NCBI GenBank assembly: GCA_031266555.1
Contig: JAISAU010000007.1
Location: 1-64,000 of the forward strand
DNA from: Campylobacteraceae bacterium
GTDB taxonomy: Bacteria; Campylobacterota; Campylobacteria; Campylobacterales; Campylobacteraceae
Direction: 5' to 3'
DNA length: 64,000 nucleotides
Both the position numbers and the translations under genes were made by a program. Positions within the stretch are counted from its first letter, which is position 1; each line of letters begins with the position of its first letter. The notes beneath the pieces were generated by a model. That model saw nothing but the letters and a program-made list of their open reading frames with translations. It had not been told where the DNA came from and made no database searches. Positions 1 to 8,973 of the stretch are shown here, piece by piece.

Positions 1-197
1 AAAAAGGATAAAAGAAGAAAAGCTATTATCTTCATATTAAGACCTTATTATAAACTATGCACATATAAAGAATTAACAAAAAGAAATTTTAACTATATAA
101 AGTTAAAGTGAGGCTTAAAAAAGTAATTTTGAGCATAATTTTGGCGTGTTTTTGCCATTTTTATATATAATTGTGTTTTTGAAAGAAAGGAATGTTG

Positions 198-953
198 TTG
201 GATATAAAAGAATTGCTTGATTTGGAGGCGGCGAATAAAAACCGCAGTATTGGGCTTATGGAAGCGGCTGATCCGCTAAGGGTCGCGAAACCATATCGTG
301 ACGATATCATAGCGTTAATTTGCGCTTTATTTGCATATGGAAACGCTAAACTCATTGAAAAATTTCTACTCTCTCTTGATTTTTCAGCATTAAATGACAG
401 CGAAGATGTTATAGAGAAAAAATTGCAAGGACGATATTATAGGTTTCAGACAAACGAAGATGTAGCGGAGATTTTTAAAACATTCGCCAAATTTAAAAAA
501 GAGGCAAGTTTGGAGGATATTTTTTTAGAAGGATACAAAAAAGAGCGTAATGTAATAAATGGGATTAAAAATGTGTTGGAAAAGTTGTACTCTTTAAATC
601 CTTACAGAACTGTAGGCTATGAGTTTTTACTTGGCAAAATACCGTCGCAAAATCCTTCGTCGCCATATAAAAGGTGGAATATGTTTTTGCGTTGGATGGT
701 AAGAGACGATGAGCTTGATATGGGGCTTTGGAAGAGGGTGGATAAAGCTGATTTACTGATGCCGCTTGACGTTCATACGTTTAATGTTTCAAAAAAGCTT
801 GGACTTTTAAAGCGCAAAACTTATGATTTTAAAGCCGTTTTGGAGTTGACGCAAACGCTTCGTGGATTTGACGCCAAAGATCCCGTAAAATATGATTTCG
901 CGTTATATCGTCTGGGACAGTCAAAAGAGATAGAGAAAATTATTAAGCAATAA
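198..953 (+). CDS. TIGR02757 / DUF2400 family protein
   Basis: Protein of about 250 residues resembling the DUF2400 (TIGR02757) family, which is widespread in Campylobacterota and Bacteroidota and has no settled function. A conserved-looking PLDVHTFNVSKKLGLL block lies near residue 190, as expected for the family, and the length is typical. Start choice: an AAGGA Shine-Dalgarno at 187-191 touches the ATG at 192, which leaves no spacer, so the in-frame TTG at 198 (spacing 6) is more likely; the ATG remains possible. The gene stands alone, reads toward cysK and shares a bidirectional hairpin with it. Family call fairly sure, function unknown. Confidence 0.8.
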   Translation: MDIKELLDLEAANKNRSIGLMEAADPLRVAKPYRDDIIALICALFAYGNAKLIEKFLLSLDFSALNDSEDVIEKKLQGRYYRFQTNEDVAEIFKTFAKFKKEASLEDIFLEGYKKERNVINGIKNVLEKLYSLNPYRTVGYEFLLGKIPSQNPSSPYKRWNMFLRWMVRDDELDMGLWKRVDKADLLMPLDVHTFNVSKKLGLLKRKTYDFKAVLELTQTLRGFDAKDPVKYDFALYRLGQSKEIEKIIKQ

Positions 954-1026
954 TTTGAGGTTTTATTTTTTGTACGCAGAAAATGGATAAAAGTTTGTTG
1001 ATTAAAGCCTACATGTAACAACAAAA

Positions 1027-1057
1027 TTTTTCAAGAGACAAATTGCCTCTTGAAAAA
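1027..1057. terminator. Bidirectional terminator between DUF2400 gene and cysK
   Basis: Perfect 11-bp inverted repeat TTTTTCAAGAG / CTCTTGAAAAA around a 9-nt loop, between two convergent genes. The A/T ends of the stem supply a U-run in either direction. Confidence 0.8.
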
Positions 1058-1067
1058 CCATTATTTA

Positions 1068-1991
1068 TCAATCTTCATAAAGTGTTGTGCTTAGATATCT
1101 CTCGCCCGTATCGCAGAAAATTGTTACTATTGTTTTGCCTCTGTTTTCGGGACGGTTTGCTATAACTTTCGCGGCATAAGCGTTAGCTCCTGAAGAGATA
1201 CCGACTAAAAGCCCCTCTTGTCTGGCTAAGGATCTTGAAGTTTGCGAAGCGTTTTCATAACTTACAGTCAAAATCTCATCATATATTTTGGTATTGAGCA
1301 CATCTGGTACGAATCCGGCTCCTATGCCTTGAATTTTGTGAGGAGCTGGTTTACCGCCGCTAAGAACAGGCGAAGTATCAGGTTCTACTGCTATTATTTG
1401 AACTTGAGGGTTTTTCGCTTTTAACACCTCTCCAACACCCGTTAATGTGCCGCCGGTTCCAACAGCCGCTATAAATATATCTACTTTACCTTCAAGGTCT
1501 TTCAATATCTCTTCTGCCGTTGTTTTTCTGTGAACTTCCGGATTTGCCGCGTTCGCGAATTGTTGAGGGATAAAAGAGTTTTTTATCTCGCTTCCAAGCT
1601 CAATAGCTTTATTTACAGCGCCTTTCATACCAAGCTCCGGAGGAGTCAGCACAAGTTCGGCCCCAAGTGCCGCTAAGAGTTTTCTTCGCTCAATACTCAT
1701 AGAGCTTGGCATTGTAAGAATGAGTTTTAGTCCGAAACTTGCGGCGACGGTCGCAAGACCAATGCCTGTATTTCCGCTGGTAGGCTCTATGATAACAGAA
1801 TTTTTATCAATAAGCTTTTTGTCAAGCGCGTCTTTTATCATCGCATAACTGATGCGATCTTTAACAGAATGGCTTGGATTTAAAAATTCGCATTTTCCCA
1901 ATACCAAAGCGCTACTCTCTTCTGAAATTTTATTTAATTTTACAAGAGGTGTATTCCCGATAAGTTCGGTAACATTTTTTGCATAACCCAT
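1068..1991 (-). CDS. cysK: Cysteine synthase A (O-acetylserine sulfhydrylase)
   Basis: PLP-dependent enzyme making L-cysteine from O-acetylserine and sulfide in the cytoplasm. The PLP lysine is Lys44 in NPSHSVKDR, followed by the cofactor phosphate/substrate loop PTSGNTG (residues 70-76) and a GTGGTLTG glycine loop near residue 175. At 307 residues it is full length. It is the last gene of metY - Rrf2 - cysK, starting 11 bp after the regulator stops. Co-transcription with a CymR-like repressor suggests control by sulfur or cysteine supply (inference). A cysM-type specificity cannot be excluded by eye. Confidence 0.95.
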   Translation of the reverse strand: MGYAKNVTELIGNTPLVKLNKISEESSALVLGKCEFLNPSHSVKDRISYAMIKDALDKKLIDKNSVIIEPTSGNTGIGLATVAASFGLKLILTMPSSMSIERRKLLAALGAELVLTPPELGMKGAVNKAIELGSEIKNSFIPQQFANAANPEVHRKTTAEEILKDLEGKVDIFIAAVGTGGTLTGVGEVLKAKNPQVQIIAVEPDTSPVLSGGKPAPHKIQGIGAGFVPDVLNTKIYDEILTVSYENASQTSRSLARQEGLLVGISSGANAYAAKVIANRPENRGKTIVTIFCDTGERYLSTTLYED

Positions 1992-2002
1992 ATTAATCTC
2001 CT

Positions 2003-2416
2003 TTAAATAGAGTACGTTAAACCGTCCAATAGTATGCTTTCATATTTTTGAAATTCCGATAACGGAACCTTCAAAAGCTCCTCAATCCCATTTTGCATAT
2101 CTTTGAAAAACATTTCTAAAATTTTATTATCAAGCGTATATTCGGCAAATATCAACTCGCCTTCAAGCGCGACCAAGATATCGTAAATCAATATTCTATC
2201 CGGAGATCGAGCCAACAAATATCCGCCTTTTGCGCCGCGTACGCTGTTTATTAACCCCGCTCTTCTTAATTGATTTAAGAGTTGTTCAAGATAGTTAAAC
2301 GGAATACCGGCTTTTTGCGCGATATTTTTTATCTGCATTGGGGTTACTCCGTCGCCTTGAGTGAGTTCGTACATTGCGTTTAGTCCGTAAACGCCTTTTG
2401 TCGTTATGAACGACAC
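2003..2416 (-). CDS. Rrf2-family transcriptional regulator, CymR-like
   Basis: Winged-helix Rrf2 repressor of 137 residues. The N-terminal helix, the recognition helix (IPFNYLEQLLNQLRRAG, about residues 38-54) and the wing RGAKGGYLLAR (about 60-70) are clear. The protein has no cysteine at all, so it lacks the three Cys ligands that bind an iron-sulfur cluster in IscR and NsrR. That matches cluster-free members such as CymR, which senses cysteine status through CysK. Its position between metY and cysK supports such a role. Autoregulation through the promoter upstream of metY is inferred. Confidence 0.88.
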   Translation of the reverse strand: MSFITTKGVYGLNAMYELTQGDGVTPMQIKNIAQKAGIPFNYLEQLLNQLRRAGLINSVRGAKGGYLLARSPDRILIYDILVALEGELIFAEYTLDNKILEMFFKDMQNGIEELLKVPLSEFQKYESILLDGLTYSI

Positions 2417-2435
2417 GATGTATCCTTTTTCATAT

Positions 2436-3704
2436 CTACTCCTTATCTAATGCTTGTTTCAAATCGGCTATCAAATCGTCCGCGTCTTCAAGTCCGATAC
2501 TAAGTCTCACAAGTCCTTCGGTTACGAACGATTTGTCCAAATCTTCTTTTGGAACTTGCTGATGCGTTGTACTGGCAGGATGAGTGATAATAGATTTTGA
2601 ATCGCCGATATTAACGACTACGCTAAAGATTTTTGCACTATTTAGTATCTGCTTTGCTTTTTCAAAACTTCCCGTGTCAAAACTTAAAAGTCCTGACGAC
2701 ATACCGTCTTTGAGATATTTTTGAGCTTTTTCATAACCTTTATCGCCCTCAAGCCCCGGATATGAAACGGATTTTACTTTAGGATGGGATTTTAAAAATT
2801 TAGCTATTTTAAGCGCGCTTAACGAGTGCTCTTTTATCCTTAAACTCAAAGTTTCCAGTCCTTGAATCAAAAGCCAGCTATTAAAAGGCGAGATGGTCGC
2901 TCCTATATCTCTTATGAAAGCAAGACGAATTCTTAGTGTATATATAGGAAGCGGCAGCGATGTATAAACAAGTCCGTGATAACTTTCGTCCGGTTCGTTA
3001 AATTGCGGATAGCGCGGATTATCTTTCAAAAATGCGCTCAGGCCTTTTCTTTCCACGATTAATCCGCCGATAGCGGTTCCGTTGCCCGATATATATTTAC
3101 TAGCGGAGTGAACCACTACGTCTACTCCCAATTTCAACGGGTTTAGTAGTATTGGAGTAGCCACTGTGTTGTCAGCTATGGTGACTATATTGTATTTTTT
3201 AGCTATTTGAACGATTTTTTCAATATTTGGGATAGCAATTTGCGGATTTGACAGAGTTTCAAAATAGATAGCCTTTGTCTTATCGTCTATCAAACTTTCC
3301 AAATTATCTGCGTTGTCACTGTCAAAAACTCTGGCCTCGATACCAAATTGTTTTATAGTATGTGTTAAAAGAGTTATAGAACCGCCGTAAATTTTTTCGG
3401 CGACCAAAATATTTTCACCGGATCTTGCCAAATTTACAACAGAGTAAAACGAAGCCGCTTGACCGCTCGCTACCGCGACCGCTCCGTCTCCCTCTTCCAA
3501 AGCCGTTATTCTTGCTTCCAAAATATCTGTTGTAGGGTTATTGAGTCTTGTATAAATTGGTCCCAGTTCCGCCAGTGCGAAACGATTTGCCGCCGTTTCG
3601 GCAGATCCAAAATCATAAGCGGTGGTCTGATATATAGGTACAGCCATTGCGCCGTATTTGTCTTTGTCGTAACCTGCGTGAATAGCTAAAGTTTTTTTAT
3701 TCAT
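2436..3704 (-). CDS. metY: O-acetylhomoserine (thiol)-lyase
   Basis: Cys/Met-metabolism PLP enzyme that sulfhydrylates O-acetylhomoserine to homocysteine. The PLP lysine sits in HSASKYISGNGT and the family N-terminus is MNKKTLAIHAGY. An upstream extension of the frame to 3764 would run through the promoter (-10 at 3735-3740), so the start must be ATG 3704 or the adjacent ATG 3707; an AGCAGG Shine-Dalgarno lies 5-8 nt upstream. First gene of metY - Rrf2 - cysK. A cystathionine gamma-synthase role is less likely because the 420-residue length and internal insertions fit MetY. Confidence 0.92.
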   Translation of the reverse strand: MNKKTLAIHAGYDKDKYGAMAVPIYQTTAYDFGSAETAANRFALAELGPIYTRLNNPTTDILEARITALEEGDGAVAVASGQAASFYSVVNLARSGENILVAEKIYGGSITLLTHTIKQFGIEARVFDSDNADNLESLIDDKTKAIYFETLSNPQIAIPNIEKIVQIAKKYNIVTIADNTVATPILLNPLKLGVDVVVHSASKYISGNGTAIGGLIVERKGLSAFLKDNPRYPQFNEPDESYHGLVYTSLPLPIYTLRIRLAFIRDIGATISPFNSWLLIQGLETLSLRIKEHSLSALKIAKFLKSHPKVKSVSYPGLEGDKGYEKAQKYLKDGMSSGLLSFDTGSFEKAKQILNSAKIFSVVVNIGDSKSIITHPASTTHQQVPKEDLDKSFVTEGLVRLSIGLEDADDLIADLKQALDKE

Positions 3705-3726
3705 CATTTGAACCTGCTTTATAAAA

Positions 3727-3747
3727 TTTCTGAAATTATAGCAGAAA
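3727..3747. promoter_or_regulatory. Candidate Rrf2/CymR operator over the metY -10 box
   Basis: Inverted repeat TTTCTG - 9 bp - CAGAAA straddles the -10 box of the metY promoter. A bound repressor would block RNA polymerase. The assignment to the Rrf2 protein encoded in the same operon is inference. Confidence 0.4.
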
Positions 3748-3764
3748 CTTTTTTTAATTGTCAA
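3735..3764 (-). promoter_or_regulatory. Consensus sigma-70 promoter of metY operon
   Basis: On the minus strand TTGACA (3764-3759) and TATAAT (3740-3735) are separated by 18 bp, and TGC precedes the -10 (extended -10). A full TTGACA is unusual in this phylum, where -35 boxes are usually weak. Confidence 0.85.
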
Positions 3765-4054
3765 GTATATTTATCGGAAAAGTATAAATTAAAATTACAC
3801 TATTATTTCAATAAAATAAATAATAATAGTCAAGTTTAACTTAAAATATAATGTAAATAAATCTTATTTCACGATTTTTACAAAAAAGTTAAAATAAAAA
3901 AAGCAAGTTTTTACAGCAAAAAAATTTTTATACATGTAGGTCGTTTTTTGGCGTATATTAACCGACAAAGTTGTAAATAAAGCTATTTAAATCGTTATGG
4001 CTAAATACAAGATTACTATGCTATAATCAAAACTTTTAAAAACCAAAAATAAAA
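3765..4054. other. AT-rich intergenic region with divergent promoters
   Basis: Separates the divergent metY and DUF2018 genes. It contains one TACATGTA palindrome (3931-3938), the metY promoter at its left edge and a -10 box for the housekeeping operon at 4022-4027. No small gene was recognised. Confidence 0.6.
4022..4027 (+). promoter_or_regulatory. Extended -10 of the DUF2018-hemA-ubiD operon
   Basis: TGCTATAAT, an extended -10 with no recognisable -35, ends 27 nt before the DUF2018 start. This is the usual promoter form in Campylobacterota. Confidence 0.65.
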
Positions 4055-4348
4055 ATGAGCAAAATGAAAGAACTGTTAAATATAGACGAAAATGATGTTT
4101 TAATCGGAAGTCCGCGTTCTAAGTTTTTTGATATGTTGTTTAACGCCAATCAAAATTTAGTAACCGACGCGATGGAAAACTGGATAGAGCGATTTGTGGC
4201 AATGGAGCATTTGTTAAGAGTTGAGCTTGGCAATGAATTTGAAGGTAAAATACAAGAGATATTGTATGAAAACGCCGATGTTATGGAAGAGGGTAAAAAC
4301 GACTTTTTTATAGACAAAGTGGGCGAAATTTTGTCTCAACACGAATGA
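4055..4348 (+). CDS. DUF2018 family protein
   Basis: Small acidic cytoplasmic protein of 97 residues with the DUF2018 signature (GSPRSKFFDMLFNANQNLV near residues 18-36). The family is, to my knowledge, confined to Campylobacterota and has no assigned function. It is probably all-helical. First gene of the block with the prenyl synthase, hemA and proS, as in Campylobacter. No good Shine-Dalgarno precedes either ATG (4055 or 4064), so the start is tentative. Confidence 0.85.
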   Translation: MSKMKELLNIDENDVLIGSPRSKFFDMLFNANQNLVTDAMENWIERFVAMEHLLRVELGNEFEGKIQEILYENADVMEEGKNDFFIDKVGEILSQHE

Positions 4349-4355
4349 GTGGTCA

Positions 4356-5255
4356 ATGATGAAAAATATAGATAAATTTATGCGTTCCTTTATCGTTGAT
4401 TTGGGCGAAGAGAGTGTAGTCTCTTTTTTTGATAAGATTTCTCAGCAAGGTAAAAAACTACGTTCAAAACTTATAATTGAGATAGCAAAAACTTCAAAAC
4501 AATCTTTAGCACTAGCTTCGGTAGTAGAGATGATACACATAGCAAGTTTACTCCATGACGACGTGATAGACAACGCTTTAACTCGCAGAAGCGCAAATTC
4601 TTTTAACGCTGATTTTGGAGATAAGACGGCTATAATGATGGGCGATATTTTATATTCGTGCGCCTTTTCCAAATTAGCGTCTTTACCGCAATCTGTTGCC
4701 GTATTTGTCTCAAACGCGGTTGCGAATTTATCTGTGGGAGAACTTTTGGATGTGGAACTTTCAAAATCGTTCAACACAAATAAAGAGAAATATTTTAAAA
4801 TGATTTATTGCAAGACGGCTTCTTTGATTGAAGCTTCAGCTTATTCCGCCGCGATTTTAGAAGGATTTGAAGGCGAAGATTTTGCTCTGTACGGCAAAAA
4901 TTTAGGACTCGCGTTTCAGATAATAGACGACGTTTTAGACATAACTTCAAACGATAAAATACTTGGTAAACCAGCTTTGCACGATTTTAAAGAAGGCAAA
5001 GTAACGCTTCCTTATCTTTACATGTACGAAGGATGTAAAGATAAAGACAAAAAACATATGATGAGTTTATATAAAAAAAGTCTAAATAGTTACGAATGCG
5101 CTTGGATAAAAGATAAAATGAGCGAATTCAGAGTCGTAGAGCGATGTATTAAAGAGGCTAAAAATTTTGGCGATAAAGCTCTTGATGCTATAGAAAAATA
5201 CAATATGGACGGTTTAAAAAATATTATTAGGCAGATGATAGAAAGAGATTTTTAA
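4356..5255 (+). CDS. ispB: Polyprenyl (octaprenyl-type) diphosphate synthase
   Basis: Trans-prenyltransferase that extends farnesyl or geranyl diphosphate with isopentenyl diphosphate to make the quinone side chain. The first aspartate-rich motif is DDVID (Asp68, Asp69, Asp72) followed by the diphosphate-binding arginines in ALTRR; the second is IIDDVLD (Asp191, Asp192, Asp195). At 299 residues it is slightly short for IspB but full length in its core. It lies 7 bp after DUF2018 and overlaps hemA. Product chain length cannot be read from sequence by eye; ispA-type farnesyl synthase is the main alternative but less likely in this gene order. Confidence 0.85.
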   Translation: MMKNIDKFMRSFIVDLGEESVVSFFDKISQQGKKLRSKLIIEIAKTSKQSLALASVVEMIHIASLLHDDVIDNALTRRSANSFNADFGDKTAIMMGDILYSCAFSKLASLPQSVAVFVSNAVANLSVGELLDVELSKSFNTNKEKYFKMIYCKTASLIEASAYSAAILEGFEGEDFALYGKNLGLAFQIIDDVLDITSNDKILGKPALHDFKEGKVTLPYLYMYEGCKDKDKKHMMSLYKKSLNSYECAWIKDKMSEFRVVERCIKEAKNFGDKALDAIEKYNMDGLKNIIRQMIERDF

Positions 5256-6556
5256 TGCAGTATATGACTTTGAGCTTTACTCATAAGAATACAGATATTA
5301 AGACAAGAGAAAAACTCTCTTTCAATAGCGAAGAGAAGCTATATAACGTTCTTAAAATGATAACAAATCACGAAAATGTCAATGAAGCCGTGATACTCTC
5401 TACATGTAACAGAGTTGAAGTGATAACAAGCGTCAAAGAGTGCAAAGAGAGTTTATCGTTTATATTAAGCGTTTTGTCGCATATATCGAGTATAAATAAA
5501 GAAGAGCTTGAAAATAGAGCCGACGCGTATGAAAACGTAGGCGCTATACACCATCTTTTTGCGGTATGTTCCTCGCTTGATAGTCTTGTTGTCGGCGAGA
5601 CGCAAATATCTGGTCAACTGAAAACAGCTTTTAATTTTTCGCTCAAAAACGGATTTTGCGGACCGAAATTAAAACACGCCATGCAACAATGTTTTAAATG
5701 CGCGGCGACGATTAGAAGCAGCACCGATATATCTAAAAATCCCGTTTCGGTCTCGTCCGTAGCGGTATCAAAAGCAAAAGAGTTATTAAAAAATCTTGAC
5801 GGAATAAACGCCGTAGTTGTAGGAGCTGGAGATATGAGCGAGCTTGCCGCGAAACATCTTCTATCCTCAAACGCTAATGTGATAATAATTAACAGAAATT
5901 ACGAAAACGCTTTGGCTTTAGCTAAGAGGTTAGGTAAAAACAGTTCCGCGCAGCCGTTTTCAAATTTACGCGAAGCCATAAATAAATATCCTTTGGTTTT
6001 CAGTGCTACAGGCGCGCCGCACGCTATTATCACAAACGATATGGTTGAAGGCAAAGTTTTTGAGAGGTATTGGTTTGATATAGCCGTACCGCGCGATATA
6101 GAAGCTTGTCGTTTTGAAAACGTACATGTATACGCCGTAGACGATTTAGAGGAGATAGTCGCGAAAAATTTAGCTCTTCGCGAAGACCAAGCGAAAGTCG
6201 CTTATTCGATAGTGGGGCAGATGACCGCCGATTTTTTTAAGTGGCTTCAGGCGTTGTCGGTTGATCCTATCATAAAAGAGATTAGAAGCAGAGCCAAACA
6301 GAGCGCTTTAAGCGAGGTGGATAAAGCTGTAAAAAAAGGCTATATACAACAAGATATTAGACAAAATGTAGAGAAAATAATACACCAATCTTTTAATGTA
6401 TTTTTACACAAGCCGACAATAAATCTAAAAAATGTCTTAGAACTTGATGAATCCGATAAAATTATACAGTCGCTTCAATATTTTTTTGATATCAAAGACG
6501 AGCAGTTAAAAGATATTTCTACAACTAAATTTGAAAATTTTAGGAGAGATGAATGA
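5255..6556 (+). CDS. hemA: Glutamyl-tRNA reductase
   Basis: Catalyses the first committed step of C5-pathway tetrapyrrole synthesis, reducing Glu-tRNA(Glu) to glutamate-1-semialdehyde with NADPH. The catalytic cysteine is Cys51 in STCNRVEV, followed by GETQISGQ and the Rossmann segment [15 protein letters not shown]; a C-terminal dimerisation helix follows. At 433 residues it is standard. The start overlaps the ispB stop (TAATG) and the end overlaps proS by 4 bp, indicating translational coupling. The codons around Cys51 carry a TACATGTA palindrome (5401-5408). Confidence 0.97.
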   Translation: MQYMTLSFTHKNTDIKTREKLSFNSEEKLYNVLKMITNHENVNEAVILSTCNRVEVITSVKECKESLSFILSVLSHISSINKEELENRADAYENVGAIHHLFAVCSSLDSLVVGETQISGQLKTAFNFSLKNGFCGPKLKHAMQQCFKCAATIRSSTDISKNPVSVSSVAVSKAKELLKNLDGINAVVVGAGDMSELAAKHLLSSNANVIIINRNYENALALAKRLGKNSSAQPFSNLREAINKYPLVFSATGAPHAIITNDMVEGKVFERYWFDIAVPRDIEACRFENVHVYAVDDLEEIVAKNLALREDQAKVAYSIVGQMTADFFKWLQALSVDPIIKEIRSRAKQSALSEVDKAVKKGYIQQDIRQNVEKIIHQSFNVFLHKPTINLKNVLELDESDKIIQSLQYFFDIKDEQLKDISTTKFENFRRDE

Positions 6557-8262
6557 GATTTTCCAAACTTTTCGCGCCGACAGCAAAAGAAGCGCCTAAA
6601 GACGCTTTGCTTCCAAGCCATATTTTTCTTATAAGGGGAGGTTTTATAAATCAAACCGGAAGCGGGCTTTACAATTTTTTGCCGCTTGGCAAGAGAGTGC
6701 TTGACAAGATAAAAGATGTAGTAAAAGACGAAATGGACAAAGCGGGCGCGCAAGAAGTTAGTATGGGCGTTGTAAGTCCTGCGGAGCTTTGGCGGCAAAG
6801 CGGCAGATATAATGTCTATGGCAAAGAACTTTTGCGTTTTAAAGATAGAAAAGATAACGAGTTTGTTTTAGGACCTACGCACGAAGAGGTCGTTGTAGAT
6901 ATAGTCCGAAATAGGATAAATAGCTATAAACAACTACCTTTGCATTTGTATCAGATTACCACAAAATTTAGAGACGAGGCGCGTCCGAGATTTGGTCTTT
7001 TAAGGGGTCGCGAATTTGTTATGAAAGATGGATATAGTTTTCATTCGTCCATAGAGGATTTAAGACTGGAATTTGACCTTATGGAAGAGACTTATACGAA
7101 AATTTTTACCCGTCTTGGATTGAAATTTCGCGCGGTAGCGGCTGATAGCGGAGCGATAGGCGGCAGTGGCAGCAAAGAGTTTATGGTTTTGACCAAAAAC
7201 GGCGAAGACGATATATTAGTATGCGATAAATGCGAATACGCCGCGAATGTAGAGGCGGCGAAAAGAGCTAAAAAAACTACCCAAAATGAGCCGCCCGAAG
7301 CTATTTTTGCGAAGTTTCACACGCCTATCGGAGAAGATAGTTCGATAGAACAGTTAAGCGAATTTTTTAAAATTGATACGTTTTATACGATAAAAGCCGT
7401 TATTAAAAAAGCCGTTTATAAAGATAAAAGCGAAATAGTCGTATTCTTTATACGCGGATGCGACGCTTTGCAAGAGATAAAAGCGCAAAATGCCGCCAAA
7501 GCTTTAGAACTTTTGGACGTTTCGAAAGAGGATATAAAAGAAGCTGGACTAATTGCTGGTTTTTGCGGTCCGATAGGGCTTGAGAATATAAAATTTTTTA
7601 TAGACAATGAATTAAAAGAGGAGAAAAATCTTATTTGCGGCGCGAACGAGCGGGATTATCACTATGTCGGCGTGTCAATGTTTAATTTCAAAAGCGATAG
7701 ATACGCGGATTTAGCGGCGGTTGAAGATGGCGATTTGTGTCCTTGCTGCAACGGCAAACTTTCTCTTGCTAAAGGTATAGAAGTAGGGCATATATTTCAA
7801 CTGGGACAAAAATACTCATCGCCTATGAACGCCGCGTTTTTAGACCAAAACGGTAAATCTCAGCCGTTTTTTATGGGTTGCTACGGTATTGGAATTAGTC
7901 GCTTGGTTGCCGTTATGATAGAAGCAAATCACGATAATAAAGGGTGTATTTGGAATAAGCAGACTGCTCCTTACATGTTAGATATTATCATCTCAAATAT
8001 AAAAAATGAGACTCAAACAAAATTCGCGACCAAACTTTATGAAGATTTGAAGATGGAGAAAAAAGAGATAATTTTGGACGATAGAAACGAAAGATTTGGT
8101 TTTAAAATGAATGATTTTGAGCTTATCGGATTTCCTTACGCTCTTATTGTGGGACGAGAATTGGACGAAGGTAAAGTGGAGCTTGTGTCAAGAGTTTCTG
8201 GAATAAAAGAGTTTATAAATACGAGTGAACTAAACGAAAGATTAAAAGAGGTTTTTGAGTGA
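6553..8262 (+). CDS. proS: Prolyl-tRNA synthetase (bacterial type)
   Basis: Class II aminoacyl-tRNA synthetase. Motif 2 is [17 protein letters not shown] (about residues 137-153), an editing insertion domain with ANVEAAKRA follows from about residue 220, and motif 3 is [11 protein letters not shown], followed by an anticodon-binding domain. Its 569 residues match the INS-domain bacterial form rather than the archaeal form. It sits between hemA and fxsA with overlaps at both ends, as in Campylobacter jejuni. Confidence 0.97.
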   Translation: MRFSKLFAPTAKEAPKDALLPSHIFLIRGGFINQTGSGLYNFLPLGKRVLDKIKDVVKDEMDKAGAQEVSMGVVSPAELWRQSGRYNVYGKELLRFKDRKDNEFVLGPTHEEVVVDIVRNRINSYKQLPLHLYQITTKFRDEARPRFGLLRGREFVMKDGYSFHSSIEDLRLEFDLMEETYTKIFTRLGLKFRAVAADSGAIGGSGSKEFMVLTKNGEDDILVCDKCEYAANVEAAKRAKKTTQNEPPEAIFAKFHTPIGEDSSIEQLSEFFKIDTFYTIKAVIKKAVYKDKSEIVVFFIRGCDALQEIKAQNAAKALELLDVSKEDIKEAGLIAGFCGPIGLENIKFFIDNELKEEKNLICGANERDYHYVGVSMFNFKSDRYADLAAVEDGDLCPCCNGKLSLAKGIEVGHIFQLGQKYSSPMNAAFLDQNGKSQPFFMGCYGIGISRLVAVMIEANHDNKGCIWNKQTAPYMLDIIISNIKNETQTKFATKLYEDLKMEKKEIILDDRNERFGFKMNDFELIGFPYALIVGRELDEGKVELVSRVSGIKEFINTSELNERLKEVFE

Positions 8263-8651
8263 AATTAATATTTTTTTTGCTCTATATTTTTGTCGAGATT
8301 ATAATAACCATACCTTTGGCTTCGGCTATGGGAGTTTTTTATACATTTTTAGAGATAGTTTTAAGCGCATTTTTTGGTATAGTTATGCTGTTAAATACTC
8401 CATTTAAATTTCAAGACAGTATTCATAGAATTATGCAAAAAAGACTTTCTCTCTCTACAGTATCTTTAGCTTCCACTGTACGTATTTTAGGAGCTTTTTT
8501 ATTAATATTGCCGGGATTTTTCGGCGATACGGTAGGAGTGATTTTGCTCATTTTTTCGGCTGTTTTGCTAATAGGAATTAAAATTTCGCCCGATAAAGAC
8601 GACGAGGACGTAATAGATGTTGAAATTATTGACGATAATAGTCGTAAGTAG
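8259..8651 (+). CDS. fxsA: FxsA family membrane protein
   Basis: Small integral membrane protein of 130 residues with three or four hydrophobic helices and an acidic cytoplasmic-looking tail ([13 protein letters not shown]). The N-terminal [12 protein letters not shown] and the [13 protein letters not shown] segment are typical of FxsA, whose E. coli member is linked to phage T7 exclusion by F plasmid. The start is GTG overlapping the proS stop. It occupies the same place as the C. jejuni membrane protein between proS and hemC. Confidence 0.85.
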   Translation: MKLIFFLLYIFVEIIITIPLASAMGVFYTFLEIVLSAFFGIVMLLNTPFKFQDSIHRIMQKRLSLSTVSLASTVRILGAFLLILPGFFGDTVGVILLIFSAVLLIGIKISPDKDDEDVIDVEIIDDNSRK

Positions 8652-8973
8652 CGGGCTAATGTTCGCTTCCGATGTTTTAAGCGAAGGCGAACTTTTAGCA
8701 TTTTTAAAAAATTCGCTTTCAAATGAAAAAAACTATGGTTTGAAAGATGTAAAATTACATACGACAAAAGAGATAGAATACCCTATAGGTTGGCGCGCCT
8801 ACTTTGTGACGCTTAAATTCAGAGCGGCTGAAAGAGAGATAGAGTTAAAAGATATAATTTTTTCAGATAATAAAATGATAAGTAGGGATTTTATAACGTT
8901 AAAAGAAGCCAAAAGTCTTAAAAATGAGTTGCTTGATAAATGGAATGAAAATATACAAGAGGACGACAAATGA
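8617..8973 (+). CDS. Predicted periplasmic protein of unknown function
   Basis: 118 residues with a clear signal peptide ([15 protein letters not shown], cleavage probably after residue 17), so exported. The rest is a charged alpha/beta domain that I do not recognise. It starts inside fxsA (35-bp overlap) and its stop overlaps hemC (ATGA), so it is translated with the operon. In the C. jejuni order I remember, hemC directly follows fxsA, so this is an extra gene here. A folding or redox role is possible, but no Cys pair is present. Confidence 0.75.
   Translation: MLKLLTIIVVSSGLMFASDVLSEGELLAFLKNSLSNEKNYGLKDVKLHTTKEIEYPIGWRAYFVTLKFRAAEREIELKDIIFSDNKMISRDFITLKEAKSLKNELLDKWNENIQEDDK

Noticed and set aside
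3705-3764. N-terminal extension of metY
   Set aside because: The extension would overlap the -10 box and most of the spacer of a consensus promoter and lacks a ribosome binding site.
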